This document shows positions 35,395 through 44,063 of a stretch of DNA of 64,000 nucleotides, piece by piece (the first letter of the stretch is position 1; every line of letters begins with the position of its first letter). The position numbers and the translations under genes are program-made. The DNA is taken from the NCBI GenBank assembly GCA_965243185.1, contig OZ251531.1, positions 2,356,001 to 2,420,000 on the forward strand, read 5' to 3'. Below the pieces are notes generated by a model. The model was not told the origin of the DNA. It ran no database searches and saw only the letters and a program-made list of their open reading frames with translations. The DNA is from CBDBCU01 sp965243185 (GTDB lineage: Bacteria; Chloroflexota; Dehalococcoidia; Lucifugimonadales; UBA3495).

Positions 35395-37170
35395 CTACCG
35401 CCGCCATTCGGCAATGTTCCACAGGGAAGTGTCCCAAGCGTTGGGCCGGACGCCCTGCAAAGTGTTGCCGTACGCCGACACCAGGCCGCGGTTGACCAGG
35501 GGGATTTCATAGTAGCTTTGGATGTGCCGGTCATTCAGTTCACGCACCAAGTCGGCCCGTTGCGGCCCCGCCGGCGTTTGGGCCAGTTGGGCAAAAAGCC
35601 GGTCATATTCCGGATTGCAGGAACGGGGAATGTTGCCGCCGGCCCAGCGGTTGGCGCGGGTCGGAATGCTGCCGCAAAGCTGGTCGGAAAAGTAACGCTC
35701 CGGGTCAATGCCGGAATTGTCGGCGTACATCTGCACATCAGCAAAAAAGCGGCGGTAAGACGCATCCGGATCCGCCGCCGGGTCGCCGCCGAAAAAGCGG
35801 GCGGCATCGTGCTGTACCAGGGTGGTCTCAATGCCGATTTGCTGCCATCCCTCCCGCAGCCGCTGCTGCGTTTCCTGCCGGATTTCATTAGCGGAAGTCT
35901 GCAAAGTAATTTTCAAGGGAGCGCCCCGGTACTCCCTTATGCCGTCGTCGTCAGTATCCAATACCCCCGGTTCGTCCAGCAGGCGGTTAGCCGCCGCAAT
36001 ATCCTGAACCCGACAGGCATCATTGGCGGTCGAGCGGTAAGCCGGCGGGCCGGCCACCACATTGCACTCCGGCGCAGCGGCAAAGCCGTAAAGCATTTCG
36101 GCAATCCCGGAACGGTCAATTGCCATCGACATTGCTTGACGTATGGGCGGGAAAGTCAGGAAGGGATGGGGATTTTGCCCGTCTTGGTACTCGGAACGAT
36201 TTTCACCCAAAGCCGGGTCCGGATTAGTCTGATTGACCGCCAGCCGCTCGACAAAGCTCCCAAAGGCGACCGCTACCCGTCCCTCTCCCCGGCTTTCCAG
36301 TTCCGCCAAAGTCTCGGGGCGGATTTGCAGGTTCCAAGCATAATCGGCGGTGCCGGCTGCCAAAACCGCTTGGGCGGCGGACAAAGCATCGCCGCCGCCG
36401 CGCAATTCTACCCGGTCAAACCAGGGTTCCGGGCCGCGGTAATAAGGATTGCGCTCATACCGGGCTTGGTCGTTAGCAGTGAAATCGGTAATGCGGTAGG
36501 GGCCGGTGCCTAAAGGCGCGGCGTTCTCCGCGGCGCAGCCGGCGGCCGCCGCGCCAAGACATTGGGCAAATTGCGACTGGTTAAGAATCGGCATACGGGA
36601 GCCGACGAAAGGAGTATAAGGCCAGGGCGCCGGTTCGGCAAAAGTGATTTTGACGCTCAAGGTATCCAGGGCTTCCACCGCCGCAACGGCGGCAAAGGCA
36701 TCAATAGCAGTGCAGCCGGAGCCGGGAGCAGTGCAGTAACGCCAGGTAAAGACCACATCGGCGGCCGTAAAGTCGCTGCCGTCCGACCACTTTACGCCGG
36801 GTTGCAGCCGCCAGGTAATGGCGCGCCCGTCCGCGGCCACTCCGCCATTTTCCCGGGTCGGGATTTCCGCCGCCAGAGCCGGCTGTAGATTGCCCTCCGG
36901 GTCGATGTACGCCAGCGGCTCCAGGGTGATGGCGGCGGCGTCCCAATCCTTATCGCCGCCGGACAGGTAGGGCAACGGCAAGGAAGGGGCTTGCCAGTAG
37001 CGGAGGGTCAGCACCTTTGCGGCCGGCGAGGTTGGGATTGGTATCGGGGTTGCCGTTGCCGGCAGCGCCGTCGGTTCGGGAGCGGCGCAGGCAGCTGTAA
37101 GAAGCAGAGCCAGTAAAGGCAGGATAAACCGGATAAATCGCAAGGCGGGAAGTTTAAGGGCGACGCGCAT
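35395..37170 (-). CDS. Peptide/oligopeptide ABC substrate-binding lipoprotein (family 5)
   Basis: The 591-residue product has an N-terminal hydrophobic stretch ending in LLTAACAAP, a lipobox with Cys28. The mature part carries VLTLRYWQAPSLPLPYLSGG, WRLQPGVKWSDGSDFTAADVVFTW and YERNPYY, the family-5 signature. It is anchored outside the membrane and collects peptides or similar solutes. Permease and ATPase genes are not next to it, so the rest of the transporter lies elsewhere. A tRNA-Lys gene follows upstream on the same strand. Confidence 0.88.
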   Translation of the reverse strand: MRVALKLPALRFIRFILPLLALLLTAACAAPEPTALPATATPIPIPTSPAAKVLTLRYWQAPSLPLPYLSGGDKDWDAAAITLEPLAYIDPEGNLQPALAAEIPTRENGGVAADGRAITWRLQPGVKWSDGSDFTAADVVFTWRYCTAPGSGCTAIDAFAAVAAVEALDTLSVKITFAEPAPWPYTPFVGSRMPILNQSQFAQCLGAAAAGCAAENAAPLGTGPYRITDFTANDQARYERNPYYRGPEPWFDRVELRGGGDALSAAQAVLAAGTADYAWNLQIRPETLAELESRGEGRVAVAFGSFVERLAVNQTNPDPALGENRSEYQDGQNPHPFLTFPPIRQAMSMAIDRSGIAEMLYGFAAAPECNVVAGPPAYRSTANDACRVQDIAAANRLLDEPGVLDTDDDGIREYRGAPLKITLQTSANEIRQETQQRLREGWQQIGIETTLVQHDAARFFGGDPAADPDASYRRFFADVQMYADNSGIDPERYFSDQLCGSIPTRANRWAGGNIPRSCNPEYDRLFAQLAQTPAGPQRADLVRELNDRHIQSYYEIPLVNRGLVSAYGNTLQGVRPNAWDTSLWNIAEWRR

Positions 37171-37208
37171 TATTCAAGTCCCGGGAGATTTCCTGTTGAC
37201 CAAGGAAA

Positions 37209-37285
37209 TGGTGGGCCGTGTGGGGCTCGAACCCACGACACCCGGATTAAAAGTCCGGTGCTCTGCCTAACTGAGCTAACGGCCC
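37209..37285 (-). tRNA. tRNA-Lys (anticodon TTT), CCA encoded
   Basis: Read on the minus strand the acceptor GGGCCGT/ACGGCCC, anticodon stem CCGGA/TCCGG with loop CTTTTAA and T-arm GTGGG-TTCGAGC-CCCAC pair. The anticodon TTT reads AAA/AAG (Lys). A at 37212 is the discriminator, and CCA is encoded (TGG at 37209-37211 on the plus strand). Confidence 0.95.
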
Positions 37286-37352
37286 GGAATCGGCGGCGTC
37301 CGATGAACGCCACTTATATTGTAACACACCCCGGGCATTGCGGCCCCGGCGG

Positions 37353-38177
37353 CTAGTTCCCGGGGGAATCTGAGATTTCGCCGCCGCAGTGCGGGCAAGT
37401 CAGAGTAGGCGCATTGCGGCGTTGGATTTCCTCGAGAAAGCCGGAACCGAGAATGCCGGCCGGCAAGGCAAAAAGTCCAATGCCGGTAATCGCGATAACA
37501 CCGGCAATAACCTGTCCCCAAGGCGTGATGGGTGAAACATCCCCGTAGCCGACGGTGGTCAGCGTGATGACGCTCCACCACAGAGCCGCCGGGATACTGG
37601 CGAACTTGTCCGGTTGGGCTTCGTGTTCGGCGAAATACATCATAGAGGAAGCCAGTACCAGCATTACCCCCAGCACCAGCAGCACGGTAAAGAGTTCATA
37701 CCGCTTGTTTGCCACCACCTGCCCCAGCGTGCGTATCCCGCTGAAATAACGGCCCAGCCGGGCGGCCCGGGCCACCAGCCGGATAATCCGCATCTCCACC
37801 AAGTCCCAGCCGAGGATGGGCAGCAGGATAAAGGACATAATAGCCAGCAGGTCGATAATCAGCAGCGGCGTCAGGGCGAATTTGAGCCGCCCCCAAAAGG
37901 GATGCCGGTATTTCTCCGCGGCATCGGCGGTGCAGGCCCAGAGCCGCAGAATATACTCGACAATAAAGATGCCTACCGAAACGGCTTCGAGGTAGTAAAA
38001 AAAGGCCGGGGCAAAGGCGTGGATGGGGTCCACGGTGCTGATAATGAGGGCCAGGGTGTTGCCCAGGATGAGGACGATAATGAAAAAGTCGAACAGCTGA
38101 CTGGCGCGGTCGCCGGTCGGGGCTACCTCGACAATTTCGTGAACCCGGCGTTGCAGCGCCGCCCTTTTATCAATCAT
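37353..38177 (-). CDS. Voltage-gated-type potassium channel subunit
   Basis: The 274-residue product has six hydrophobic segments. The S4-like part RIIRLVARAARLGRY has regularly spaced arginines, the pore loop carries TLTTVGYGDVSP (the selectivity filter TVGYGD), and S6 follows. The C-terminal tail holds CPHCGGE, a possible zinc-binding pair with no second cysteine pair visible. It should form homotetramers that conduct K+ through the inner membrane. The gene lies alone between tRNA-Lys and a long intergenic region. Confidence 0.9.
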   Translation of the reverse strand: MIDKRAALQRRVHEIVEVAPTGDRASQLFDFFIIVLILGNTLALIISTVDPIHAFAPAFFYYLEAVSVGIFIVEYILRLWACTADAAEKYRHPFWGRLKFALTPLLIIDLLAIMSFILLPILGWDLVEMRIIRLVARAARLGRYFSGIRTLGQVVANKRYELFTVLLVLGVMLVLASSMMYFAEHEAQPDKFASIPAALWWSVITLTTVGYGDVSPITPWGQVIAGVIAITGIGLFALPAGILGSGFLEEIQRRNAPTLTCPHCGGEISDSPGN

Positions 38178-38639
38178 CTTTCCCGACCTGTTCCCGAATT
38201 TTCACAAAACAAAATTTCGTTCCCGCCGCCGGCTTGCAGATAGGATTCCCCATATAAAAGGGTCGGGAATCGGGGCGGAAAATCAATTTTGACTTTCCTA
38301 AAAATCCGTCAAAAACTGCCTTGACAATGCCTAATTTAATGGCGGCTAAATTATCCGCAGGGTTCCGGGTGAGGTCAAATCCCCGGCGGCAAATCGCTCC
38401 TCTGACGGCCTTTTACCGGCTGAAGTTTCCCGAATCGGGACGGGGCAAAAGCGCGAATTGCTGCCCGCTATGGGATAACTGTTAGTAAATAGCCGGATAA
38501 GTCAAGGTATAGGCTTACGGCGGTGGATACAGCCCGGCATCCCGACCTGAACCCGGCAAGGATACTAACCTAATTTAATCCGCGACGACACCGGTATTTG
38601 GTGCGGATTTCACGAATTTTTGGAGGTGCGGGGTACAGT
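38178..38639. other. Intergenic region between divergent K+ channel and MBL genes
   Basis: This AT-richer 460-bp gap separates two divergently transcribed genes and should hold both promoters. The 11-mer CCTAATTTAAT occurs twice (38330-38340 and 38569-38579), the first shortly after a TTGACA (38321-38326). These are possible promoter or operator elements. No gene or RNA family is recognised. Confidence 0.5.
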
Positions 38640-39470
38640 ATGGTGTCAACGGCAGCGCGCATTATCAGCGACGGCATCCTGAAAATGGACGGCGGTTCCG
38701 TTTTCGGGCCGGTACCCAAGGTGGTTTGGGAGAACAGCGTAACCACCGACCGCAAAAACCGCATTACCCTCGGCCTGAACTGCCTGCTGCTCCAGGTGAG
38801 CGGCAAGAATGTCCTGGTCGATACGGGGGTCGGTTCCAAGGATACCGATGGCGACAAGGAAGCCCTGGGGCTGGTGCCGAGTCGGATGTTCAAGGGGCTG
38901 AAAGCCGCCGGGCTGACGCCCAAGGATATTCACGCCGTAATCCTTTCTCATCTGCATTTTGACCATTGCGGCGGCTGTACCCGCTTGGACCGCACCGGCA
39001 CCATCGTTGCCACCTTTCCGCGGGCCCGTTACTACGTCCAGCGGGCGTCTTGGGAGGAGGCGTACCATCCCGGAGAGCGGTTCACCTACGCCTACCGGGA
39101 GGATAACTTTGCCCCCATCGAGGAACGGGGGCAGTTGGAACTGCTGGAGGGCGACACCGAGATTTTCCCCGGCTTGCGGGTTATCGTCAGCGAGGGGCCG
39201 GCTAAAGGCCATCAGACGGTGCTGTTCAATCACGGCGGGGAGCGGATTGCTTTCCTGGGCGACTTGGTGCCGACGCCGCATCACCTGAACCCGGCGGTCA
39301 TATCGGCCTTTGACTACTCCCCGGAGGATACCCTGCAACAGAAGCGGGATGTGCTGGCCGAGGCGGAAAAGCAGGGCTGGCTGCTGGTGTTCGCCCACGG
39401 CCACGAAACCAAGGCCGGCTACCTGGAGCGGCGGGCCGATATGACCTACCTAAGGCCGGTGGACTTGTAG
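38640..39470 (+). CDS. Metallo-beta-lactamase-fold hydrolase
   Basis: ATG 38640 is chosen after a GGAGGTG 11 bases upstream; a GTG at 38598 is in frame but would run over the ribosome site. The 276-residue product has the MBL signature HxHxDH in ILSHLHFDHCGG, an NVLVDTGVG strand, and downstream histidine ligands in AKGHQTVLF and FAHGHE. Members hydrolyse lactones, thioesters or other substrates with two metal ions. The C-terminus ends soon after. A strong terminator follows 40 bases downstream. Confidence 0.88.
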   Translation: MVSTAARIISDGILKMDGGSVFGPVPKVVWENSVTTDRKNRITLGLNCLLLQVSGKNVLVDTGVGSKDTDGDKEALGLVPSRMFKGLKAAGLTPKDIHAVILSHLHFDHCGGCTRLDRTGTIVATFPRARYYVQRASWEEAYHPGERFTYAYREDNFAPIEERGQLELLEGDTEIFPGLRVIVSEGPAKGHQTVLFNHGGERIAFLGDLVPTPHHLNPAVISAFDYSPEDTLQQKRDVLAEAEKQGWLLVFAHGHETKAGYLERRADMTYLRPVDL

Positions 39471-39510
39471 CAGTTTTGCATCTTTCATCGGGCGGTGGGG
39501 GGAAGGGATG

Positions 39511-39551
39511 AAGGTTCACCCCGGGCTGATTGGCCCGGGGTGAACCTTTTT
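39511..39551 (+). terminator. Rho-independent terminator after the MBL gene
   Basis: A perfect 16-bp stem (AAGGTTCACCCCGGGC with its complement) closes a six-base loop and ends in a run of T. The symmetric T/A run could also work for the convergent MtaB gene. Confidence 0.9.
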
Positions 39552-39614
39552 CTGTTGAGGGATTCCCGTTGCTTTCCAGATATTTGCGGCTTACCGTCGG
39601 CGCGGGAGAGCCGG

Positions 39615-40967
39615 TTATAAGGGAGATGCTAATACAGAGTTGCCGGCCAACTCCAGCAGGCGGGCTGGGGTTATGGTGTTGCGGCGGTCAGGGCCGCCGG
39701 CGGGTGCGGCGGCGTGGACCCGGATGTAGTTGTCGGTGAGGCCGCGCCATTGGGTCAGGGCTTGGTCTTGTTTAGCGGATTCCCACAGCACAGGGCGGGT
39801 TTGGCCGATTTGTTGGCGGCGGAAGTGGTCAAAGCCTTGTTGGGCTAATTCCAGGGCTTGGGCGGCGCGGGCTTTTTTGACCGGCGGGGAAATTTGCCCG
39901 TCAAGATGGGCGGCGGTAGTGCCGGGACGGATGGAGTAGGGAAAGATATGCAAATCGCTGAACTGCGTTTGCCGGACAAAGGATAAGGTTTCCTGAAAGT
40001 GAGAGTCGGTTTCGCCGGGGAAGCCGACGATGAGGTCGGCGGTAATGCCGGCGTCCGGGATGGCTTGCCGAATCAGCGCCACGGTGGCAGCGAATTGGGC
40101 GGTGGTATAGCGGCGGCGCATTGCCTTTAGGATAGTATCGCTGCCGCTTTGCAGGGGCAAGTGGAAGTGGGGGCAAAGGCGCAGGTCTGCCGTCCACAAG
40201 TTCAGCAGTTCCGGGTTGATTTCCTGGGGCTGCAAGGAGGATACCCGCAAGCGGTCAATAGCGGTTTCGTTCAGGATGCGGCGGAGCAAGCCGGCCAGGT
40301 TGATGTCCGGCAAGTCAAAGCCGTAAGTACCCAACTGAGTGCCGGTCAAGGTTACTTCCCGGCTGCCGGCTTGGGCCAGTTCCCGGATCTGCTGTACCAG
40401 TTCCGCCGGGGGAATGCTGCGCTCCCGGCCGCGGACTTTGGGAACGATGCAGTAGGCGCAAACCTGGTCGCAGCCCTCTTGAATCTTGACCATTGCCCGG
40501 CTGCGGCCGGGGACGGTTCCGGGGAAAGGCAAGGGCGCCGGCGGCGCGGCGTTGGCGGTTGAGGGCGCGGCTTGGTCGAGGGCAGCCAGGGTCAGCGCGA
40601 CCAGTTGGTCTTTTTCGGTGTTGGGGATGACCATTGAGACGGCGGGAAGTTGGGCCAGTTCGGCGGCGGCCCGTTGGGGATAGCAGCCGGCGGCGACGAT
40701 AAGGGCTTGCGGGTTGGCGCGGCGGGCGGCGCGCAGGGCTTGGCGGGCTTTGGCGTCGGCGGTGGCGGTAACGGTGCAGGTGTTCAGGATGTAGATGTCG
40801 GCCGTGGCGGCCGTGGCTACGATTTGGCAGCCGGCGTCCTGAAATTGGCGGGCCAAGACGCCGCTGTCGGCTTGGTTCAGCTTGCAGCCGTGGGTGGCAA
40901 TGGCAACCCGGGGACGGCTGGCGGGGGCGGCCGCCGGGGCAGTAATTGGAGCCGCATTAACGGTCAT
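39615..40967 (-). CDS. mtaB: MtaB-type tRNA methylthiotransferase
   Basis: The 450-residue radical-SAM enzyme starts at ATG 40967 (CGAGG six bases upstream) with ATHGCKLNQADSG, the MtaB form of the N-terminal UPF0004 domain. Cysteines in HGCKLN, NTCTVTA and GCYPQ bind an auxiliary 4Fe-4S cluster. The radical-SAM CxxxCxxC is CDQVCAYC. A short C-terminal TRAM-like domain follows. MtaB adds a methylthio group to t6A37 of tRNA. The N-terminus has a Pro/Ala-rich leader. It overlaps the upstream PaREP1-like gene by 11 bases. Confidence 0.92.
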   Translation of the reverse strand: MTVNAAPITAPAAAPASRPRVAIATHGCKLNQADSGVLARQFQDAGCQIVATAATADIYILNTCTVTATADAKARQALRAARRANPQALIVAAGCYPQRAAAELAQLPAVSMVIPNTEKDQLVALTLAALDQAAPSTANAAPPAPLPFPGTVPGRSRAMVKIQEGCDQVCAYCIVPKVRGRERSIPPAELVQQIRELAQAGSREVTLTGTQLGTYGFDLPDINLAGLLRRILNETAIDRLRVSSLQPQEINPELLNLWTADLRLCPHFHLPLQSGSDTILKAMRRRYTTAQFAATVALIRQAIPDAGITADLIVGFPGETDSHFQETLSFVRQTQFSDLHIFPYSIRPGTTAAHLDGQISPPVKKARAAQALELAQQGFDHFRRQQIGQTRPVLWESAKQDQALTQWRGLTDNYIRVHAAAPAGGPDRRNTITPARLLELAGNSVLASPL

Positions 40968-41370
40968 TTTGGGCCTCGGGGGATGGGGTATCGGCAAAGT
41001 CCCACAGCCGTTCTACGGCCGCGGTGGTGTCCTCTAAAATCTGAAAGACTTGGTCCATTCGGCGGCGGGATTCCCGGGCCCGGTCGACGGCGTCGGCGAA
41101 TTGGTCGAGACGGGTAAAGGAATCGCGGATGCGGCGGTCGCGGAGCCGCCGGCCTATGCGGTTGGCATAGACTTTGACGGCGGCGTCATCGGCCAGTTCC
41201 TGCCCCCGGCTCAAGGCCGCCCCTTTGACCGCCAAGGTAAGGCTGCCCCATAGCAGTTCCTCGGCGCGCAGCCAGCGGCCGGCTTGCATTTCATCCAAAG
41301 CATCATCCCGCAGGCGCAGGCTCTGGCTGCGGTAGCGGGCCAAGCGGCGGTTCACGGCGGCATCGACCAT
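40957..41370 (-). CDS. Small helical PaREP1-like protein
   Basis: The 137-residue product is all helical and has AGRWLRAEELLWGSLTLAVKGAALSRG, which resembles the ASEKIWGATAAALKAVAQQRG segment of the PaREP1-like proteins at 1995-2552 and 21097-21642. The rest diverges, so it is a distant relative. It overlaps the start of mtaB by 11 bases and lies 2 bases from the ThDP enzyme upstream, so it may be part of a polycistron. Function is unknown. Confidence 0.5.
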   Translation of the reverse strand: MVDAAVNRRLARYRSQSLRLRDDALDEMQAGRWLRAEELLWGSLTLAVKGAALSRGQELADDAAVKVYANRIGRRLRDRRIRDSFTRLDQFADAVDRARESRRRMDQVFQILEDTTAAVERLWDFADTPSPEAQNDR

Positions 41371-41372
41371 AA

Positions 41373-43025
41373 TCAGCCCTTGACGGCGTCCATCCCCGGC
41401 GGCGGCAGCTGAAAGGGCGGCCGCAGGTTGGGGATAGGGATTTCAATGACGGCGGGACGGTCGGCTTGGAGGGCGGTACGCAGGGCGGAGGCCAATTCCC
41501 GGTGGTCGGTCAGTTTGATGCCCAAGGCGCCGTGAAGTTCGGCAAGTTGGGCAAAGTCGGGGTTGTGCAGGTCGGTGCCAATGGCGCGGCCCTGGTAGCG
41601 GTGCATCTGGTCAGCCCGGGAGGCGCCGAGGACGCCGTTGTTGAAAACCAGGGTTACGGCGTTGATGCCCTCACGGACAGCGGTGGAGAGTTCGCTGCTG
41701 GCGTACATAAAGCCGCCGTCGCCGCTGATGGCGACTACCTGGCGGTCGGGGCAGCCCACTTTGGCGCCAAGGGCGGTGGGAAAGGCGTAGCCCAAAGTGG
41801 CAAAGTAGCCGGAAGTGAGGTAGGAACGGGGTTTCAAGACGGGAAAAGCCAGGTTGCTCCAGTAGCCGATTTCGGTAACGCCGCTGACCAGCAAGGCGTC
41901 AGCGTCCAGTTCTTGGCGGATAGCGGCGATGATTTCCAGTTGGAGCGGCGCCAATTCCCGGAGGGCGGCGGCGGTTTGCTGACGGATGGATTCAAATTCA
42001 GCGGCTTGCCACTGGCTGGATTTACTACGGCCGCCGATTTCCGCCAACAGTTCTTGAACGCCCAACAGCGCATCGGCAACGATGCCAATTTGCGGGGGAT
42101 GATTGCGGGTCAATTCCGCCGGGTCAGCGTCAATGCGGATTAGCTGCTGCTGGGGTTGGATGCTCCAAGGTGGGTTGGGCGTCAGGTTCAGGCGGCTGCC
42201 CACGGCCAGGATGACATCGGATTGGGGCAAAGCCAGCCAGCCGGGGCCGTGTCCGTAGTAGAACGCGCCGAGGGCGTTGGGATGATTTTCGGGAATGACG
42301 CCCTTGCCTTCCGGAGTGGTGATTACCGGGGCGTTAAGGGCGGTTGCCAATTCAACCAATTCGGTGGAAAGGTTAGCCTCCCGGCAACCGCCGCCAGCCC
42401 AGACTAGGGGGCGTTCCGCATTAGCCAACAGCGCGGCGGCTTGGCGGATTTTTGCCGGGTCGGGGGACTGCTTTACTGGCCCTTCCCGCTCGAGGAGTTG
42501 AATATCAGTTTGCGCCGGCAAGACATCCCAAGGGATTTCCAGTTCCACCGGGCGGGGGCGGCCGTCGGTCAGCTGCTGCATCGCCAAGTGGATCAGGTAG
42601 GGAATTTCCTCGGGTTTAGTGGTGCGGGCATTCCACTTGGTAATGGGGCGGAAAACCGCGAGTTGGTCTGCGATTTCGTGGAGGGCGCCGGTCTGCCGGC
42701 CGAGGTTGTAGCTTTCCATCTGGCCGGAAATCAGCAGTACCGGGGAGGAAACGGCGTAGGCGGTGCCGAGGGCGGCGGCGGCGTTAAGGGCGCCGGGGCC
42801 GGGGACAACCAGAGCCACGCCGACTTTGCCGGCGGCGCGGGCGTAGCCGTCCGCCATATAAGCGGCGGCCTGTTCGTGGCGGACGGTTACCAGGCGGAGG
42901 CCGGGAGCGTCGTACAGGGCGTCAAAGGCGGCCATCAGCTGGACGCCGGGCAGCCCGAAAACTACTGCGACCCCTTCCCGGAGGAGGGATTGAACCAGGG
43001 CTTGGGCGCCGGTCATAGTTGGCAT
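41373..43025 (-). CDS. Thiamine-diphosphate enzyme, acetolactate synthase/benzoylformate-decarboxylase family
   Basis: The start MPTMTGAQALVQ at 43025 follows a GAGGTT nine bases upstream; the longer frame to 43163 has no family match. The ~550-residue product has the three ThDP domains: VVFGLPGVQLM with RHEQAAAYMADGYARA carrying the conserved Glu, a central AGGGCREANLS domain, and ISGDGGFMYASSELSTAVREGINAV, the TPP-binding GDG...N motif. The gene has no small regulatory subunit beside it, so acetolactate synthase, glyoxylate carboligase or another decarboxylase/ligase are all possible. It is likely co-transcribed with the small PaREP1-like gene and mtaB. Confidence 0.82.
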   Translation of the reverse strand: MPTMTGAQALVQSLLREGVAVVFGLPGVQLMAAFDALYDAPGLRLVTVRHEQAAAYMADGYARAAGKVGVALVVPGPGALNAAAALGTAYAVSSPVLLISGQMESYNLGRQTGALHEIADQLAVFRPITKWNARTTKPEEIPYLIHLAMQQLTDGRPRPVELEIPWDVLPAQTDIQLLEREGPVKQSPDPAKIRQAAALLANAERPLVWAGGGCREANLSTELVELATALNAPVITTPEGKGVIPENHPNALGAFYYGHGPGWLALPQSDVILAVGSRLNLTPNPPWSIQPQQQLIRIDADPAELTRNHPPQIGIVADALLGVQELLAEIGGRSKSSQWQAAEFESIRQQTAAALRELAPLQLEIIAAIRQELDADALLVSGVTEIGYWSNLAFPVLKPRSYLTSGYFATLGYAFPTALGAKVGCPDRQVVAISGDGGFMYASSELSTAVREGINAVTLVFNNGVLGASRADQMHRYQGRAIGTDLHNPDFAQLAELHGALGIKLTDHRELASALRTALQADRPAVIEIPIPNLRPPFQLPPPGMDAVKG

Positions 43026-43289
43026 TGGCGGGAACCTCGGCAGGTTTTGGCAAGAGTGGTTACTATGATGATGATAGTTAGGGACGGTGTCAATGGGGGG
43101 ATTTATTCGGTTCCGTTTGCTTTTGGCGTACGGTTCCATATTTCCGGGAACGATGGAACTCACCGTGCGGCAAAAGCAGATGCAGCCTCCGGCACTGTTT
43201 CAGAAAGTGTTGGGAGGGAGCGGATTGCAAAAAAGCTGAGCTGCCGTAGAATGGATTAAGCTACCAAATCCCCTCCGCGGCGGTTCAAC

Positions 43290-43920
43290 TGATGCATATC
43301 TTAAATCTAGCCGAGCAGCGGGTCCAGCCCAAGCCCGTCCCGCCGGAGCGGTGTTCCGGTTGTGGGGGGCAAACCGGGTAAAAGTGGGGCGGGTGGCGGC
43401 AGTGGGCTTTAACTGATGTGCAGATCAAATGCATCCGAAGCCGACGCTAGCGGTGCGCGGCTTGCGGCAAAACCATCACGGCCCGGTCGTTGGGAGTCAG
43501 CCGGGGTCGGCGAAGTCAGCCCTTTACCGCCCTGCTTGGGATGTGGTATGCCTTGGACTTGAGGCACCGGGGTATTGAGGTAATGGCGGGTTGCTGGGCT
43601 ATGCGGTGGATCGGGTCACCAGCAGGCGGGAGGCGCAGCGGTTGGGGCGGGCGGTGCGGCGGCGACTGCCGGCGGGTCGGGTGCGGATTGGGTCGGTGGA
43701 CGAGATCTAGCTGCGGGTGCGCGGCAAGTCTTGGCCGGTGGGGATGGTAGTGGGCCGGGACGGGCTTCGACTATAGGCAATGGTTTCAGGAACTAGCAGT
43801 GTATGGCACTTATGCAGCGCACCTTGGGCCGGTGGAAGGGACGCCTGAAACCAGACTTGCCCCGGGAGTTGCGGCGGTTGACGGTGCATTTGCAGGAACG
43901 CTAGCGACTGATGACCTTGC
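43290..43920 (+). pseudogene. Decayed insertion-sequence transposase (zinc ribbon + DDE-type remnants)
   Basis: Scattered in-frame pieces look like a transposase with an N-terminal zinc ribbon. RCSGCGGQTG then a TAA, then KWGGWRQWALTDVQIKC, a TAG and RCAACGKT give the paired CxxC halves. Further on, YALDLRHRGIEV, DRVTSRREAQRLGRAVRRR and RIGSVDEI-TAG-LRVRGKSWPVGMVVGRDG fit the DDE core (VDEIxLRVRGK). At least three stop codons and several frameshifts break the reading. It abuts the methyltransferase-HNH gene and may be the mobile element that brought in that segment. The exact IS family cannot be set. Confidence 0.55.
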
Positions 43921-43972
43921 ACCAAAGGGAACCCGGAGTACCCAATAGCGCTAATTGGTTGGCGGGAAGGTT

Positions 43973-44023
43973 GCGGGCGGGGCGGGTTTTGTCAATCGGC
44001 TTGGGCGGTGATACAATAATGCC
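43973..44023 (+). repeat. Direct repeat copy 1 (promoter-bearing) upstream of the methyltransferase
   Basis: These 51 bases closely match 45660-45711. Both copies contain GCGGGCGGGGCGGG, TTGTCA, a 17-base spacer, TACAAT and AATGCC. The two copies flank the methyltransferase-HNH gene, so recombination between them would delete it. Confidence 0.7.
43989..44017 (+). promoter_or_regulatory. Sigma-70-type promoter for the methyltransferase-HNH gene
   Basis: TTGTCA (43989-43994) and TACAAT (44012-44017) are separated by 17 bases, near-ideal for a housekeeping promoter. The ATG is at 44064, preceded by GGGAG. The identical design occurs before the GSII gene. Confidence 0.7.
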
Positions 44024-44063
44024 CGTTGAGATGAACCTCATTTCTAACCGGGAGTAGCCGCTA

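Noticed and set aside
43290..43920. Possible recoded stop codons (TAG/TAA) in the transposase
   Set aside because: Several different stop codons and frameshifts occur together in a short decayed gene, as expected of a dead element rather than recoding.
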